DNA from: Bacteroidota bacterium | Lineage (GTDB): Bacteria > Bacteroidota > Bacteroidia > Chitinophagales > Chitinophagaceae | DNA length: 64,000 nucleotides | Assembly: GCA_026391455.1 (NCBI GenBank) | Contig: JAPLEH010000066.1 | Span: 121,675-185,674, forward strand | Direction of reading: 5' to 3' | Part shown: positions 26,383-35,121 of the stretch, piece after piece | How positions within the stretch are numbered: the first letter of the stretch is position 1 | Layout of the letters: the number at the start of each line of letters is the position of its first letter | Position numbers and translations under genes: made by a program | The notes under the pieces: generated by a model | What the model was told of the DNA's origin: nothing | Database searches by the model: none | The model's input: only the letters and a program-made list of their open reading frames with translations

Positions 26383-26540
26383 CTGTGAGCGGTGAGCTAT
26401 GAGCTGCGAGCTATCAGATGCAAGCCACAAGCTTTTAGCTACAAGCGTCTTTCTGCCACGGATTACCTGCCGTAATGAAATGCAGGTAGGCGGACACGTC
26501 GGTCTTCCCGACTTCCGGTCTTGCGGACTTCCGGTCTTCT
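26383..26540. repeat. Intergenic short repeats
   Basis: Three kinds of repeat fill the gap between pyk and the DUF1080 gene: GAGCTATGAGCTGCGAGCTAT-type repeats (26390-26450), an ACCTGCCGTAATGAAATGCAGGT hairpin like the one near 1206, and the CGGACTTCCGGTCTT type that recurs at 45840-45965. No gene is evident. Confidence 0.65.
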
Positions 26541-26546
26541 CAAAAT

Positions 26547-26574
26547 AAAAAGGCTCCCGGCAAAACCGGAAGCC
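26547..26574 (-). terminator. Terminator of the DUF1080 gene
   Basis: GGCTCCCGG pairs with CCGGAAGCC (one mismatch) around CAAAA and is followed by a T-run on the minus strand. Confidence 0.75.
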
Positions 26575-26599
26575 CTTACTATTTTACAAAGCTCGTTCC

Positions 26600-27379
26600 T
26601 TACAACTTTTTGATCATGATATTGCGGTACCAAACGGTATTGCCATGATCCTGTAGGGCGATATGTCCCTTTTTATAGGTGCCGAAATCCGGCATTTTAA
26701 TGAATTTACTGCCGGCGATCATTTTTTTCCAGGCATCATCCCACATGGTAGTGGAAACAATATTTTCTCCATTGAGATAAAAATCGAGTTTACCATTCTC
26801 TGATTTTATTTCAGCCAGGTTCCATTCACCCGCAGGCTTTACGGTTTCTTTAGACGAAGAGATCAGGTCGTAGAGATCGCCCGCACGATGTTTGATGATC
26901 TTGGAATCGGGGTGACCGCTATTATCCAATACCTGCATTTCGGGTCCGGTTTCCCAGGGCCATTTGTATTTAGCGGTGTCTTCATGCACGAAGAAAATGA
27001 TTCCGCTGTTGCCGTCTTTGGCGATCTTCCATTCCAGTTTCAGGTGAAAATTATCAAACTCATCATCGCTTACGATATCACCACCGTCTTTGATCTGCCA
27101 GTTTTCTTTTTGTGCCGTATCAAGATAGATGGTACCATCAGCAATTTTCCAGGCGCTACCCACCGGCTTGCCACCGTAGCGGTGCCAGCCCTTGGTGCTT
27201 TGCCCGTCGAACAGCAATTGCCAGCCTTCTGCTTTCTGTGCATCGCTCAGGGTATTGGCGGTCATTTCCGTTTTAGATTTTAGGGTGTCTGCGGGAGTGT
27301 CTCCTCCGGTAGATTTACCTTTTGAATTACAGGCGAAGGTTGCAGCCAGCAACATTGCGCTGCCGATCATTTTTATCAT
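26600..27379 (-). CDS. DUF1080 lipoprotein (3-keto-disaccharide hydrolase type)
   Basis: A 259-residue lipoprotein (signal MLLAATFAC, Cys17). The concanavalin-like domain starts GWQLLFDGQSTKGWHRYGGK and contains DFNDFHLKLEWK-like (here DEFDNFHLKLEWKIAKDGNS), EMQVLDNSGHPD and KSENGKLDFYLNGEN. The family (PF06439) includes hydrolases of 3-keto-disaccharides, a role that fits the flavoenzyme complex encoded nearby (32640-35076). It follows the cytochrome gene by 8 bp, so they are one operon. Catalytic residues are not defined well enough to check. Confidence 0.85.
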   Translation of the reverse strand: MIKMIGSAMLLAATFACNSKGKSTGGDTPADTLKSKTEMTANTLSDAQKAEGWQLLFDGQSTKGWHRYGGKPVGSAWKIADGTIYLDTAQKENWQIKDGGDIVSDDEFDNFHLKLEWKIAKDGNSGIIFFVHEDTAKYKWPWETGPEMQVLDNSGHPDSKIIKHRAGDLYDLISSSKETVKPAGEWNLAEIKSENGKLDFYLNGENIVSTTMWDDAWKKMIAGSKFIKMPDFGTYKKGHIALQDHGNTVWYRNIMIKKL

Positions 27380-27387
27380 GTTGAGTA

Positions 27388-27798
27388 TTATTTACTTTTA
27401 AGTAATAAGATATAACGTACGGCGGCTTCTGCATCTTCCGGAGAAATAGCTGCATTGGGTGGCATGGGAATATCACCCCATACTCCACTTCCTCCCTTCT
27501 TTACTTTTTCAGCCAGTTTCTTCACATTTTCATCTGTGTTCTCATATTTATTCGCTACTTCCCGATAGGCCGGGCCCTGCAATTTATCTTCAATTTTATG
27601 ACAGGTAAGGCAAAGGTTTTTTGACTCCGAAACAACAGCTAATCCTTTCTGATAAACAGGATTACTGCTGAGGTCATCGGCTGGTTTTGTTTCAGTACCG
27701 GTTTGTGGTTCTTTTTTGTCGTCCGTTTTCTTTCCATCACCTGATCCGCAGGAGGCAAGCAGGGCAAGCAGTGACACTGCAAGAATGGTTTTTTTCAT
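27388..27798 (-). CDS. Cytochrome c lipoprotein
   Basis: A 136-residue small class I cytochrome. I start it at the ATG at 27798, which begins a lipoprotein signal (LLALLASC, Cys17). The heme-binding motif is Cys63-Leu-Thr-Cys66-His67, and the distal ligand is probably Met112 in DIPMPPN. The linker 20-45 is charged. A lipid-anchored cytochrome next to glycoside-oxidising genes could take electrons from the FAD enzyme at 32640. The DUF1080 gene follows at 8 bp. Confidence 0.9.
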   Translation of the reverse strand: MKKTILAVSLLALLASCGSGDGKKTDDKKEPQTGTETKPADDLSSNPVYQKGLAVVSESKNLCLTCHKIEDKLQGPAYREVANKYENTDENVKKLAEKVKKGGSGVWGDIPMPPNAAISPEDAEAAVRYILLLKSK

Positions 27799-27924
27799 AT
27801 GCTTTTTTTGTTTATTAATAATTCCAGTTACAATTCCTATCCGTTTGCGAAAGTAGTAGTATATTTTATGATGTGGTTCCGCAAGCAGAATCAAATTTCA
27901 TGAAATATACAACGAAATAAATAC

Positions 27925-28980
27925 TTAATCCAAACCTAATAAACGGCGGTTACCGGCTTCATCCATTCCACTGCCGGCAAAATCATCGAAGGCTTTTTCG
28001 GTTACACGAATGATATGTCCGTCGATAAAGGCGGCCCCTTCGGCAGCACCATCTTCGGGATGTTTGATACAGCACTCCCATTCCATTACCGCCCAGCCCG
28101 GATAATCGTATTGGGTGAGTTTGCTGAAAATGGTTTTGAAATCCACCTGACCGTCGCCCGAGCTGCGATAACGCCCTGCCCGATTGGCCCAGCTTTGATA
28201 GCCGCCAAATGTGCCCTGCCTTCCGGTACTGTTGAACTCCGCATCTTTTACATGAAAGGCCCGAATCCGTTCATGATAAAAATCGATATACTGAATATAA
28301 TCCAGTTGCTGCAATACAAAATGCGAGGGATCATATAATAAACAGGCACGCGGATGATTGTTGACTTCTTTTAAAAACATTTCATAGGTGATACCGTCAA
28401 ACAGATCTTCGCCGGGATGTATCTCATAACATACATCCACGCCACATTCATCGAAATAATTCAGAATGGGCATCCAGCGTTTACCCAATTCTTTAAATCC
28501 TTCTTCCACCAATCCCGCAGGACGCTGTGGCCAGGGATGAAAGGTATGCCACAATAAAGAGCCGCTGAATGTCGGATGTGCTGTAAGTCCCAGGTTTTGG
28601 GAAGCTTTGGCCCCGTACTTTACCTGCTGTATAGCCCATTCGGTACGGGCTTTGGGATTGCCACGCAGTGCTTCGGGAGCAAACCCATCAAAGAGGGTAT
28701 CATAAGCCGGATGTACCGCCACCAGTTGCCCCTGCAGATGCGTGGACAGTTCCGATATCTCCAGGCCGCAATCATTGATCACGCCTTTGATTTCATCGGC
28801 ATAGGTCTTGCTTTCCGCTGCTTTTTGCAAATCGATACAGCGGCTGTCCCAGGTGGGAATTTGTATGGCTTTATAGCCAAGGCCTTCGGCCCAAAGGCAA
28901 ATGGAGCGAAGGTTATTAAACGGGGCTTCATCGCCCATAAATTGCGCCAGGAATATACCCGGTCCTTTTATTGTTGTCAT
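27925..28980 (-). CDS. Xylose-isomerase-like TIM barrel (sugar isomerase/epimerase)
   Basis: A 351-residue protein without a signal peptide, so it is cytosolic. The AP_endonuc_2 barrel shows typical blocks: SICLWAEGLGYKAIQIPTWD, DVCYEIHPGEDLFDG (metal-ligand Glu), CLLYDPSHFVLQQ (Asp, His) and IRAFHVKDAEF (His), ending with VMEWECCIKHPEDG (Glu). All four metal ligands seem present. Family members isomerise or epimerise sugars or cleave C-glycosides. In this locus it may act on keto-sugars. It lies 160 bp after the Gfo/Idh gene, on the same strand. Confidence 0.85.
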   Translation of the reverse strand: MTTIKGPGIFLAQFMGDEAPFNNLRSICLWAEGLGYKAIQIPTWDSRCIDLQKAAESKTYADEIKGVINDCGLEISELSTHLQGQLVAVHPAYDTLFDGFAPEALRGNPKARTEWAIQQVKYGAKASQNLGLTAHPTFSGSLLWHTFHPWPQRPAGLVEEGFKELGKRWMPILNYFDECGVDVCYEIHPGEDLFDGITYEMFLKEVNNHPRACLLYDPSHFVLQQLDYIQYIDFYHERIRAFHVKDAEFNSTGRQGTFGGYQSWANRAGRYRSSGDGQVDFKTIFSKLTQYDYPGWAVMEWECCIKHPEDGAAEGAAFIDGHIIRVTEKAFDDFAGSGMDEAGNRRLLGLD

Positions 28981-28983
28981 TGA

Positions 28984-29090
28984 AGGTTGTAAGTTTTAGG
29001 TTGTAGGTTGTAGGTTTTAAGTTTTAAGTTGTAGGTTTTAAGTTGTAGGTTGTAAGTTTTAGGTTGTAAGTTTTAGGTTGTAGGTTGTTA
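28984..29090. repeat. Low-complexity GTTGTAGGTTTTAAG repeats
   Basis: About ten short imperfect units of TTGTAGGTTTTAAG/TTGTAAGTTTTAGG lie between two genes of the glycoside locus. They do not encode a protein. They may affect transcription between the two genes. Confidence 0.7.
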
Positions 29091-29140
29091 AATTGCTTGC
29101 CGATTGGTTGGACAACTATCATCTAATTAGTTATCATCTA

Positions 29141-30310
29141 TCAGTTACTATCTATCGTAAACGCCATCCACTTCTCCCCGCTTTGTCCGCTTTTTACTAC
29201 ATTTTGAATAAAGGCCATTCCTCGTACCCCTTCTTTTACAGACGGGAAATCGAGCCATTCTGCTTTGGGGGCCGTACCACTGATGGTGGCTTGCAGGGTG
29301 AGTGCAAAATTGCGGTAGAGATTGGCAAATGCCTCCAGGTATCCTTCCGGGTGTCCGGCCGGTGTGCGGCAATTATGCGATGCAAAAGAGTTCAGATAAC
29401 CCGTTCCTGCCCGGTATATCTCCGCAGGCTTATCCAGCCATTTTACCAATAAGGAATTTGCATCTTCCTGTTTCCATTCAATGCCGCCTTTTTCACCATA
29501 CACCCTGATCTTTACATTGTTTTCTTCACCGGCCGCTACCTGTGTAGCCATGAGTACGCCAGTAGCGCCGTTATTAAATTTGAGAAACGCCGCACCATCA
29601 TCATCGAGCATACGACCTTCCACTACAATATTCAGTTCGGCACAAATATGTGTTACTTCCAATCCTGTTACATACTCCGCCAGGTTGAAGGCATGGGTAC
29701 CGATATCGCCCATGGAACCGGCCGCACCACTTCGTTTGGGATCAGTACGCCAGGCGGCCTGTGCCTGCCCTGTTTTTTCCAGAAATGTACTAAGCCATCC
29801 CTGCGGGTATTCTACAAATACTTTGCGGATCTTTCCGAGGGCACCGGATTGCAAAAACTGCTTTGCCTGCTTCACCATGGGGTATCCGGTATAGGTATGA
29901 CATAATAATAATTGTAGCCCCGTCTCCTCTACTTTTTGTTGCAAACGGATCGCTTCGTCCAATGAAAACGTGATGGGTTTTTCGATCACGACATGAAAGC
30001 CTTTCTCCAGCGCCATCATGGCAGGATCGAAATGAACGAAATTGGGCGTAACGATTGTAATAAAATCGAGGCGTTTTTCTGCCGGCATAGCCGCTTCTTT
30101 TTCCAGCATTTCTTTGTAGTCGGTGTAGATCCGATCATTGTCGAGATAGAGGGCTTTACCGGATGACAATGCCATCTCCGGTTTTACACTGAGAGCCCCG
30201 GCAACCAGTTCAATTTGTCCATCCATATTGAGTGCCAGCCGGTGAATGGCGCCGATAAAAGCATCCATGCCACCGCCGATCATTCCCATACGCAATTTTC
30301 TGTTGATCAT
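29141..30310 (-). CDS. Gfo/Idh/MocA family oxidoreductase
   Basis: A 389-residue NAD(P)-dependent sugar or polyol dehydrogenase, cytosolic. The Rossmann start is MGMIGGGMDAFIGAIH (8-23), and the family motif EKPIT is Glu110-Lys111-Pro112. The next conserved blocks are GSMGDIGTHAFNLAEYVTG (with the catalytic Asp-x-x-x-His) and GHPEGYLEAFANLYRNF. This group includes enzymes that act on 3-keto sugars and inositols. It is the first gene of the minus-strand arm, divergent from the permease gene (148 bp). Confidence 0.88.
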   Translation of the reverse strand: MINRKLRMGMIGGGMDAFIGAIHRLALNMDGQIELVAGALSVKPEMALSSGKALYLDNDRIYTDYKEMLEKEAAMPAEKRLDFITIVTPNFVHFDPAMMALEKGFHVVIEKPITFSLDEAIRLQQKVEETGLQLLLCHTYTGYPMVKQAKQFLQSGALGKIRKVFVEYPQGWLSTFLEKTGQAQAAWRTDPKRSGAAGSMGDIGTHAFNLAEYVTGLEVTHICAELNIVVEGRMLDDDGAAFLKFNNGATGVLMATQVAAGEENNVKIRVYGEKGGIEWKQEDANSLLVKWLDKPAEIYRAGTGYLNSFASHNCRTPAGHPEGYLEAFANLYRNFALTLQATISGTAPKAEWLDFPSVKEGVRGMAFIQNVVKSGQSGEKWMAFTIDSN

Positions 30311-30458
30311 CGCAAACGTTTGAAGTTAGAAGTATAAAAAAGTTGACTAATATCCTGTTTTAAAAAATGTGTACCTGAAACATAAATGTGTGCTTAAAAA
30401 TAGTACATTTAGTTTTCTTATTATCATTTTAACCAACGATTAAAAAAATTGCCTGCGT
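30311..30458. promoter_or_regulatory. Divergent promoter region of the glycoside locus
   Basis: An AT-rich 148-bp gap between the two arms. A TACATTTA box on the plus strand (about 30408) is one base off TAnnTTTG. Joint control of both arms from here is plausible. I see no clear operator. Confidence 0.35.
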
Positions 30459-31691
30459 ATGAAATCCACAGTCCGGACACAGTTATCAGTCATGATGTTT
30501 CTCGAGTTCTTTATCTGGGGCGGATGGTTTGTAACATTGGGTACATTTTTAAATACCAACCTGAATCTTACCGGAAGCCAGGCAGGTAATGTTTTTTCCA
30601 CGCAATCCTGGGGCGCTATCATTGCTCCTTTCATCATCGGGCTGATTGCTGACCGTTTCTTCAATGCAGAAAAGATTCTGGGCGTATTGCATATTGCCGG
30701 TGCGGGCTTGATGTACATGATGTACAACGCCACCGATTACAGCAATTTTTATCCTTATGTATTGGGTTATATGATCCTGTATATGCCCACGCTGGCATTG
30801 GTAAATTCCGTTTCTTTTAATCAAATGAAAGACCCTGAAAAAGATTTCTCCAGTATCCGGGTTTGGGGAACGATTGGCTGGATCGCGGCCGGTTTGCTGA
30901 TCAGTTTCGCGTTCAAGTGGGATGCCAAAGAGGCCGTATCACAGGGCATGCTCAAAAATACATTCCTACTCTCAGGCGGGGCTGCTGCTTTATTAGGGGT
31001 TATGAGTTTTACCCTCCCAAAAACACCGCCTGTAAAAGCCACGGGAGAAAAAGTGAGTATGCGGGAAATATTAGGACTGGATGCACTTAAATTACTAAAG
31101 GATAAAAATTTCGCCGTATTCTTTCTTGCTTCCGTATTTATCTGTATTCCACTGGCTTTTTATTATCAAAATACCAATCTGTTCCTCTCTAATATCGGGG
31201 TATCCAATCCAACCGGTAAAATGACGATCGGGCAGATATCCGAAGTATTATTCTTATTGGCACTCCCTATCTTTTTTACCAAATTCGGTTTCAAAAAAAC
31301 CATTCTGGTAGGCATGCTGGCCTGGGCGCTCCGTTATGTATTGTTTGCCTTTGGCAATGGCGGCGAGTTAAGTTTCATGCTGCTGATCGGAATCGCCCTG
31401 CATGGCATCTGTTACGATTTCTTCTTTGTATCCGGACAGATTTATACCAATTCAAAAGCCGGCGAACGTTACAAAAGTGCGGCACAGGGGTTGATCACAT
31501 TGGCCACCTACGGTATCGGTATGCTGATTGGATTTAAAATTGCGGGTATCATTACCGACCATTATAAAAATGCAGACGGTACATTTGATTATAAAATGAT
31601 CTGGCTCATTCCTGCGGCCATTGCAGCAGTAGTAGCCGTGATCTTCTTCGCACTGTTCCGCGACGAAAAGAAAAACTTAAAGGCTGTTTAA
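30459..31691 (+). CDS. MFS permease (nucleoside:H+ symporter-like)
   Basis: A 410-residue inner-membrane transporter with 12 predicted helices. The start QLSVMMFLEFFIWGGWFVTLG, then PFIIGLIADRFFNAEK and the R-V-W-G-T-I-G-W block (~130), follow the NupG-like nucleoside permease branch of the MFS. In Bacteroidota members of this branch sit in sugar loci, so the substrate may be a sugar or keto-sugar instead. The next gene starts 6 bp after the stop, so the two are co-transcribed. Confidence 0.88.
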   Translation: MKSTVRTQLSVMMFLEFFIWGGWFVTLGTFLNTNLNLTGSQAGNVFSTQSWGAIIAPFIIGLIADRFFNAEKILGVLHIAGAGLMYMMYNATDYSNFYPYVLGYMILYMPTLALVNSVSFNQMKDPEKDFSSIRVWGTIGWIAAGLLISFAFKWDAKEAVSQGMLKNTFLLSGGAAALLGVMSFTLPKTPPVKATGEKVSMREILGLDALKLLKDKNFAVFFLASVFICIPLAFYYQNTNLFLSNIGVSNPTGKMTIGQISEVLFLLALPIFFTKFGFKKTILVGMLAWALRYVLFAFGNGGELSFMLLIGIALHGICYDFFFVSGQIYTNSKAGERYKSAAQGLITLATYGIGMLIGFKIAGIITDHYKNADGTFDYKMIWLIPAAIAAVVAVIFFALFRDEKKNLKAV

Positions 31692-31697
31692 TTAAGT

Positions 31698-32579
31698 ATG
31701 CAAAGACGTTCTGCCATAAAAAGCCTGGCTACAGGCGCTGCAGCACTGGCATTCACCGGCCGGTTGCAAGCTGGTAATCAGGCTTCGGATAAAGTTGAGG
31801 CGGCATTGAAAGGGAATATACATCACTCTGTATGCCGTTGGACCTATGGTCATCTATCGCTGGATGCGCTTTGTGCAACGGTAAAAAAACTGGGCTTTTC
31901 CGCTATTGATCTGGTAGGGCCTAATGAATGGTCGGTATTAAAAAATCAGGGTGTTGATTCCTCCATGTGCAATGGTGCCGAGATCAGTCTGGTAAAAGGA
32001 TGGAACGACAAGCAATATCATACCACCCTTATATCCAATTACACCACGCATATAGAGCTGGTGGCCAAAGCTGGCTATAAGAATTTAATTTGCTTCAGCG
32101 GTAACAGCAACGGAATGGATGATGAAACAGGATTAAAAAACTGTACCGAGGGATTGAAAAAGATCATGTCCCTTGCTGAACAAAAAGGCGTGATCATACA
32201 AATGGAACTCTTTAACAGTAAGGTGGATCATAAAGATTATATGTGTGATAAAAGTGCCTGGGGCATTGAACTCTGCAAACGGATCGGCTCTCCCAATTTC
32301 AAACTGTTGTACGATATTTATCATATGCAGATCAATGAAGGAGATGTAATCCATACGATCAGAGACCATCATAGCTGGTTCGGCCATTATCATACCGCCG
32401 GTGTACCGGGTCGAAATGAGATCGACGAATCGCAGGAGTTGTATTACCCGGCTATTATGCGTGCCATAGTCGCTACCGGATACAAAGGATATGTGGCCCA
32501 GGAATTCATTCCCACCGGTAAAGAGGATAAAGAAAAAACAGCAGCATTGAAAAAAGCAATTCGCATTTGTGATGTATAA
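31698..32579 (+). CDS. Tat-exported hydroxypyruvate-isomerase-like TIM barrel
   Basis: A 293-residue protein with a Tat signal (QRRSAIKSLATGAAALAFTG), so it is folded in the cytosol and exported to the periplasm. The barrel (~35-290) shows VIIQMELFNSKVDHKDYMC (Glu ligand), FKLLYDIYHMQINEGDV (Asp, His), GHYHTAGVPGRNEID (His) and YVAQEFIPTGKED (Glu), as in hydroxypyruvate isomerases. Periplasmic location is unusual for an isomerase and points to work on keto-sugars made by the neighbouring flavoenzyme. Confidence 0.85.
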   Translation: MQRRSAIKSLATGAAALAFTGRLQAGNQASDKVEAALKGNIHHSVCRWTYGHLSLDALCATVKKLGFSAIDLVGPNEWSVLKNQGVDSSMCNGAEISLVKGWNDKQYHTTLISNYTTHIELVAKAGYKNLICFSGNSNGMDDETGLKNCTEGLKKIMSLAEQKGVIIQMELFNSKVDHKDYMCDKSAWGIELCKRIGSPNFKLLYDIYHMQINEGDVIHTIRDHHSWFGHYHTAGVPGRNEIDESQELYYPAIMRAIVATGYKGYVAQEFIPTGKEDKEKTAALKKAIRICDV

Positions 32580-32639
32580 ACAATTCAATTAAAAATAAAT
32601 ACATTTCCAATAACATAAATTCCAAATCAAACCTTCAAT

Positions 32640-34319
32640 ATGGCAGATAATACTTACGAAGCAATTGTGATCGGCTCCGGCATCAGCGGTGGCTGGGCAG
32701 CCAAAGAACTGACAGAAAAAGGCCTGAAAGTACTTATGCTCGAAAGAGGCCGCGATATCGAACACGTAAAAGGATATGTGACCGCAATGAAAGAAAGCTG
32801 GGAATTTCCTCACCGCGGACAACGTACCCAGCAAATGATCAAGGATTATCCGGTACTGAAGCGGGATTATCCCCTCAATGAAACCAACCTTGATTATTGG
32901 GCCGTGGATAAAGACAGCCCTTACACAGAAGTAAAACGATTCGACTGGTTCAGAGGTTATCATGTAGGTGGCCGTTCCCTCATGTGGGGCCGCCAGAGCT
33001 ATCGCTGGAATAAATGGGATTTTGAAGCCAATGGCAAAGAAGGAATCGCCGTAGATTGGCCCATTCGCTATGATGACCTGGCCCCCTGGTATAGCTATGT
33101 AGAAAAATTTGCCGGTATACAGGGCAGTAAAGAAGGATTGGATGTATTGCCAGATGGAGAATTCATGCCGGCCATGGAACTCAACTGTGCCGAAAAAGAA
33201 GTGAAGAAAAGACTGGAAGCCTATTATAAAAATCAGCGTAAACTGATCATTGGCCGCAGTGCTAATATTACTGAACCGCTGCAGGCGCGTACCAAATGCC
33301 AGTACCGCGACCGTTGCTGGAGAGGTTGTCCCTTTGGCGGATACTTCAGTACACAATCCTCCACCCTGCCTGCAGCCATGGCTACAGGCAAGCTTACCCT
33401 CCGCCCCTTCTCCATCGTAACCAAGATTCTCTACGATAAAGACAAGAAAAAAGCAACGGGTGTGGAGATCGTGGATGCGGAAACCAACCAGACCTACGAA
33501 TTCAAAGCCAATATTATTTTCGTTTGTGCATCGGCGTTAAACTCTACCTGGGTGCTGATGAATTCCGCCACCGATATATGGCCCGATGGATTGGGCAGCA
33601 GCAGTGGCGAACTGGGACATAATGTAATGGACCACCACTTCCGCACCGGTGCCATGGGTATCGTGGAAGGGCTGAGCGATAAATATGAATATGGACGAAG
33701 ACCAACGGGGTTATATATACCCCGTTTCCGTAATATACACGATGATAAAAGAGATTATGTACGCGGATTCGGCTACCAGGGTGGTGCCGGCAGAGGTCGC
33801 GGTCTCGATGTGGCTGAGTTTACCATCGGAGCCGATCTGAAAGAAGCCATGAGTGTACCGGCCAATGACTGGAACATCAACTTCCTCGGCTTTGGTGAAA
33901 TGCTGCCCGACCATAGCAATAAAATAACCCTGGATAAGAATACGAAAGACAAATGGGGCTTGCCGGTGCTTTCATTCGATGTGGAGATAAAAGAGAATGA
34001 GAAGAAAATGCGTATTGACATGATGAATGATGCGAAGGAAATGCTGGAATCATCGGGTGTAAAGAATGTACAAACATATGATTGGGGTTATCATGTAGGT
34101 ATGGGCATCCATGAAATGGGAACTGCCCGCATGGGCCGCGATGCCAAAACATCGGTGCTCAATGGCAACAACCAGGTATGGGATGCACCAAACGTATTTG
34201 TTACCGACGGGGCCTGTATGACATCAGCGTCTTGTGTTAACCCTTCACTCACCTATATGGCACTCACAGCCCGCGCTGCTGATTTTGCCGTAAGTGAACT
34301 GAAAAAAGGTAACATCTAA
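32640..34319 (+). CDS. GMC-family FAD oxidoreductase (glucoside 3-dehydrogenase-like large subunit)
   Basis: A 559-residue flavoenzyme. The FAD-binding motif is AIVIGSGISGGWAAKEL (8-24). Cys220-x5-Cys226-x3-Cys230 (TKCQYRDRCWRGCPFGG) is like the three-Cys cluster motif of bacterial glucoside 3-dehydrogenases, which hold a 3Fe-4S centre. The C-terminal active-site region is GMGIHEMGTARMG and SCVNPSLTYMALTARAAD (His/Asn pair). It has no signal peptide of its own; in this family the small subunit carries the export signal. Expected reaction: oxidation of C3 of a sugar or glycoside, with electrons going to a cytochrome. The small-subunit gene follows. Confidence 0.9.
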   Translation: MADNTYEAIVIGSGISGGWAAKELTEKGLKVLMLERGRDIEHVKGYVTAMKESWEFPHRGQRTQQMIKDYPVLKRDYPLNETNLDYWAVDKDSPYTEVKRFDWFRGYHVGGRSLMWGRQSYRWNKWDFEANGKEGIAVDWPIRYDDLAPWYSYVEKFAGIQGSKEGLDVLPDGEFMPAMELNCAEKEVKKRLEAYYKNQRKLIIGRSANITEPLQARTKCQYRDRCWRGCPFGGYFSTQSSTLPAAMATGKLTLRPFSIVTKILYDKDKKKATGVEIVDAETNQTYEFKANIIFVCASALNSTWVLMNSATDIWPDGLGSSSGELGHNVMDHHFRTGAMGIVEGLSDKYEYGRRPTGLYIPRFRNIHDDKRDYVRGFGYQGGAGRGRGLDVAEFTIGADLKEAMSVPANDWNINFLGFGEMLPDHSNKITLDKNTKDKWGLPVLSFDVEIKENEKKMRIDMMNDAKEMLESSGVKNVQTYDWGYHVGMGIHEMGTARMGRDAKTSVLNGNNQVWDAPNVFVTDGACMTSASCVNPSLTYMALTARAADFAVSELKKGNI

Positions 34320-34324
34320 ACGTC

Positions 34325-34425
34325 TTGAACCTGCCTTCGACTTCGCTCAGGCAGCGTTCGAACCTTTTGAACCCGCCACGGCGGGCACGCCTCTTAAACC
34401 TTTTGAACGTATTGAACCTCTTAAA
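34325..34425. repeat. Short repeats between GMC and small-subunit genes
   Basis: TTGAACCT/TTTTGAAC units are mixed with the hairpin GCCTTCGACTTCGCTCAGGC and the palindrome CCCGCCACGGCGGG. This is extragenic repeat DNA placed inside an operon, between two genes whose products should form a complex. Confidence 0.65.
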
Positions 34426-34434
34426 CAAAAAAAT

Positions 34435-35076
34435 ATGGATCGCAGAGAACTATTAAAAATGATCGCGGTACTTACCGGTGGCGTGGTGATTGGCGGAGAA
34501 GTGTTTCTGAGTGGTTGTAAAACCGGAGCCAAAGCGGCCGATGCCGGGTTTACCGAAGCCAATATTGCCCTTCTCGATGAAGTGGCAGAAACGATTATAC
34601 CTGCCACAGCTACCCCTGGCGCGAAAGCGGCCAAAGTGGGTGAATTCATGAAAATAATGGTGACGGATTGCTATACAGAGCCGCAACAAACAGCTTTTGT
34701 GAACGGTATCAGCCAATTGGAAGAAGCCTGCAAAAAAGCCAATAGCAAATCCTTTATGGAATGTACCCCGCAGCAGCGGCACGATCTGCTCGTGGCATTG
34801 GAAAAAGAAGCCAAAGCATACAATGCCAAGCGCGACGAGGAAGACAAACCCAAACGCGAGGCATTGGAAAAAGCCAACAAAGACCTGCCCTGGAAAGACC
34901 AGAAGGAATTTGAAGGGGCTCCCTCTCATTATTATACCATGATGAAGCAACTGACCTTGTTTGGCTTCTTTACCTCTAAAACAGGTATGACTGAAACGTT
35001 ACGTCATGCACCTGTACCCGGTAAATTTGACGGAGCCTTCCCGTATGCCAAAGGCGATAAGGCTTGGGCGGAATAA
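34435..35076 (+). CDS. Gluconate 2-dehydrogenase subunit 3-like small subunit (Tat, lipoprotein)
   Basis: A 213-residue protein of the gluconate 2-dehydrogenase subunit 3 family, the partner of the GMC flavoenzyme. The N-terminus MDRRELLKMIAVLTGGVVIG is a Tat signal with twin arginine, followed by the lipobox FLSGC, so the complex would be exported folded and anchored. Family blocks are LLDEVAETIIPATATPGAK and SHYYTMMKQLTLFGFFTSK. Without a haem motif of its own, it needs an outside electron carrier; the lipoprotein cytochrome at 27388 is a candidate. Confidence 0.9.
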   Translation: MDRRELLKMIAVLTGGVVIGGEVFLSGCKTGAKAADAGFTEANIALLDEVAETIIPATATPGAKAAKVGEFMKIMVTDCYTEPQQTAFVNGISQLEEACKKANSKSFMECTPQQRHDLLVALEKEAKAYNAKRDEEDKPKREALEKANKDLPWKDQKEFEGAPSHYYTMMKQLTLFGFFTSKTGMTETLRHAPVPGKFDGAFPYAKGDKAWAE

Positions 35077-35121
35077 TGGCACATATTTAGCATAGTACCA
35101 CACTAAACAACCAATGTACAA

